A stretch of 6,466 nt of DNA from an uncultured Collinsella sp. (lineage in GTDB: Bacteria > Actinomycetota > Coriobacteriia > Coriobacteriales > Coriobacteriaceae), in assembly GCA_900556285.1 (NCBI GenBank), contig USOF01000073.1:1-6466 (forward strand). Direction: 5' to 3'. The position numbers and the translations under genes are program-made. The notes under the pieces are model-generated. The model made no database searches. It saw only the letters and a list, made by a program, of their open reading frames with translations, and had not been told where the DNA came from. Below are positions 5,597-6,466 of the stretch, piece after piece; within the stretch, counting starts at the first letter, position 1, and every line of letters begins with the position of its first letter.

Positions 5597-5935
5597 TTAG
5601 AGCGCGCCGCGTCCGTGCTCGCCGGTGCGAATACGGATGACGTCGTCGACCGGGGTGACAAAGATCTTGCCGTCGCCCACGCCACCGGTGTGCGTGGCGC
5701 TGCAGATGACCTGGATCAAGCCGTCTACCTGGTCCTCGTCCACCACAATGTCGAACTTGACCTTAGGGATGGTGTTGAGAAGGACCTCGGTACCGCGGAC
5801 GTATTCCTTCCAGCCGTGCTGGTTGCCGCAACCCTGCACCTGCGAGATGGTCATTCCACGGATGCCGGCGTCGAACAGGGCCTCTTTGAGAACCTCGAGC
5901 TTCTCCTGGCGAATGATGGCGGTCAGTTGTTTCAT
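5597..5935 (-). CDS. glnB: PII nitrogen regulatory protein without the modifiable T-loop tyrosine
   Basis: PII proteins are cytoplasmic trimers that sense ATP/ADP and 2-oxoglutarate and control ammonium channels and nitrogen enzymes. This one has 112 residues, exactly the usual length. Signatures: MKQLTAIIRQEKLEVLKEAL at the N-terminus, GIRGMTISQVQGCGNQHG (24-41) with Q39 for Mg-ATP/2-oxoglutarate binding, the T-loop to about 55, PKVK (57-60) with K58, B-loop TGGVGDGKIFV (83-93), and C-loop RIRTGE (101-106). Position 51, tyrosine in E. coli GlnB and in adenylylated actinobacterial GlnK, is valine. Position 46 is also valine, although Y45 is present. Covalent uridylylation or adenylylation is therefore unlikely, and control would be by effectors alone. 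GGAGGAGG lies just before the ATG at 5935. The gene ends with tandem TAA TAG stops and follows amtB by 62 bases, so they form an operon. The name glnK would be equally fair. Confidence 0.95.
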   Translation of the reverse strand: MKQLTAIIRQEKLEVLKEALFDAGIRGMTISQVQGCGNQHGWKEYVRGTEVLLNTIPKVKFDIVVDEDQVDGLIQVICSATHTGGVGDGKIFVTPVDDVIRIRTGEHGRGAL

Positions 5936-5978
5936 GGCTGCTCCTCCTCCAATTGATCTATGTGTTGGTAATGATTCC

Positions 5979-5993
5979 TATGCCAGGGGCATA
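5979..5993. other. Short hairpin in the amtB-PII spacer
   Basis: tatgcc (5979-5984) and ggcata (5988-5993) form a 6-bp stem with a three-base loop in the 62-base spacer. It starts about five bases after the amtB stop. It is too weak and lacks a T-run for termination, but could tune mRNA processing or relative expression of the two genes. Confidence 0.3.
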
Positions 5994-5997
5994 TCTG

Positions 5998-6466
5998 CTA
6001 GTCCAAGCCGGTGAACGCGGGGTACGCGCTCTCGCCGTGCTCGGAGATATCAAGGCCAAGGGCTTCATCGGCCTCGTCAACGCGTAGGCTGCCGCCGCAC
6101 AGGGCCTTAACCACAAGAACAAGGACAAGGTCGAGAATCAGGACGATGGCGATGGTGACCACAATGCCCAGAACCTGGGCGATCAGCAGTGTGGGATCGC
6201 CGGTGTAGAACAGGCCGCCAAAGTCGGTCCAGGATAGCTCGGGCACGCAGAACAGGCCGGTGAGGACGCCGCCTACGATACCGCCGATGCCGTGGCAGCC
6301 AAAGGCGTCGAGGGCGTCGTCATAACCAAAGCGGGCCTTGAGGTTGGAGATAGCGAAGAAACATACGGGCGGAACGGCGGCGCCAATAATCAGCGCGGCC
6401 CAGGGCTCGACAAAGCCGGCGCCCGGAGTGATTGCGACCAGACCGGCGACCAGGCCGGTGCTGGCG
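5998..6466 (-). CDS. amtB: Ammonium channel AmtB, C-terminal third (5' end outside window)
   Basis: AmtB/Amt proteins are trimeric inner-membrane channels that take up ammonium. The window holds the last 155 residues, in frame from the right edge to the TAG at 6000-5998. Fragment residues 11-30 (AITPGAGFVEPWAALIIGAA) match the conserved membrane segment of the family. DAFGCHGIGGIVGG (53-66) contains the second pore histidine (H58 here, H318 in E. coli). A final hydrophobic helix (LLIAQVLGIVVTIAIVLILD, about 93-112) is followed by a cytoplasmic tail with the conserved pattern RVDEADEALGLDISEHGESAY (129-149). That tail is the region through which PII docks. About two thirds of the protein and the operon promoter lie outside. 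The gene order amtB then PII supports the functional pairing. Confidence 0.96.
   Translation of the reverse strand, partial: ASTGLVAGLVAITPGAGFVEPWAALIIGAAVPPVCFFAISNLKARFGYDDALDAFGCHGIGGIVGGVLTGLFCVPELSWTDFGGLFYTGDPTLLIAQVLGIVVTIAIVLILDLVLVLVVKALCGGSLRVDEADEALGLDISEHGESAYPAFTGLD

Noticed and set aside
5477..6014. Plus-strand open frames overlapping the PII gene
   Set aside because: The minus-strand PII protein has the exact family length and all loop motifs, so the plus-strand frames are shadows.

Overview
The window looks like chromosomal DNA from a high-GC gut actinobacterium of the Coriobacteriia, most likely Collinsella or a close relative. This is an inference from four things: GC-rich third codon positions, AT-richer gaps between genes, strong purine-rich ribosome binding sites, and the style of the core proteins. 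No 16S or other decisive marker is present. There are no tRNA or rRNA genes, CRISPR arrays, insertion sequences or phage genes.

Layout from left to right. (1) Bases 1-684, minus strand: the N-terminal 214 or so codons of pyruvate kinase (pyk). The extreme left edge is abnormal: a perfect 42-bp inverted repeat starts at base 1 and replaces the expected pyk sequence. (2) Bases 685-1126: a divergent regulatory gap. It holds a pyk promoter, a split dyad, a 12-bp palindrome, a promoter for the next gene, and a highly structured 5' leader that can bury the ribosome binding site of the downstream gene. (3) Bases 1127-3808, plus strand: a complete P2-type cation-transporting ATPase resembling bacterial Ca2+ pumps. 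(4) Bases 3809-4078: a 91-base hairpin, a strong intrinsic terminator, a second terminator-like copy made by a short direct repeat, and a promoter. (5) Bases 4079-5401, plus strand: a 440-codon chimeric frame. Its first 268 or so codons are the front half of the ribosome-assembly GTPase RsgA. From the P-loop onward it is the back half of an ABC-exporter nucleotide-binding domain. (6) Bases 5402-5596: a gap with a perfect 17-bp hairpin terminator serving the minus strand. (7) Bases 5597-6466, minus strand: a PII signalling protein preceded in the same operon by the C-terminal third of an AmtB ammonium channel, cut by the right edge.

The genes belong to separate functions: glycolysis (pyk), cation export (ATPase), ribosome maturation or ABC transport (chimera), and ammonium uptake with nitrogen sensing (amtB-PII). 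Only amtB and the PII gene clearly work together: the PII trimer is expected to plug the AmtB trimer according to nitrogen and energy status. This PII lacks the T-loop tyrosine that is uridylylated or adenylylated in many bacteria.

The observations most worth checking are the RsgA/ABC chimera joined exactly at the P-loop, the kissing-loop-like leader of the ATPase, and the inverted repeat at the left edge. The chimera and the inverted repeat both have plausible artefact explanations (assembly chimera, fold-back) and should be tested against reads before being treated as biology.
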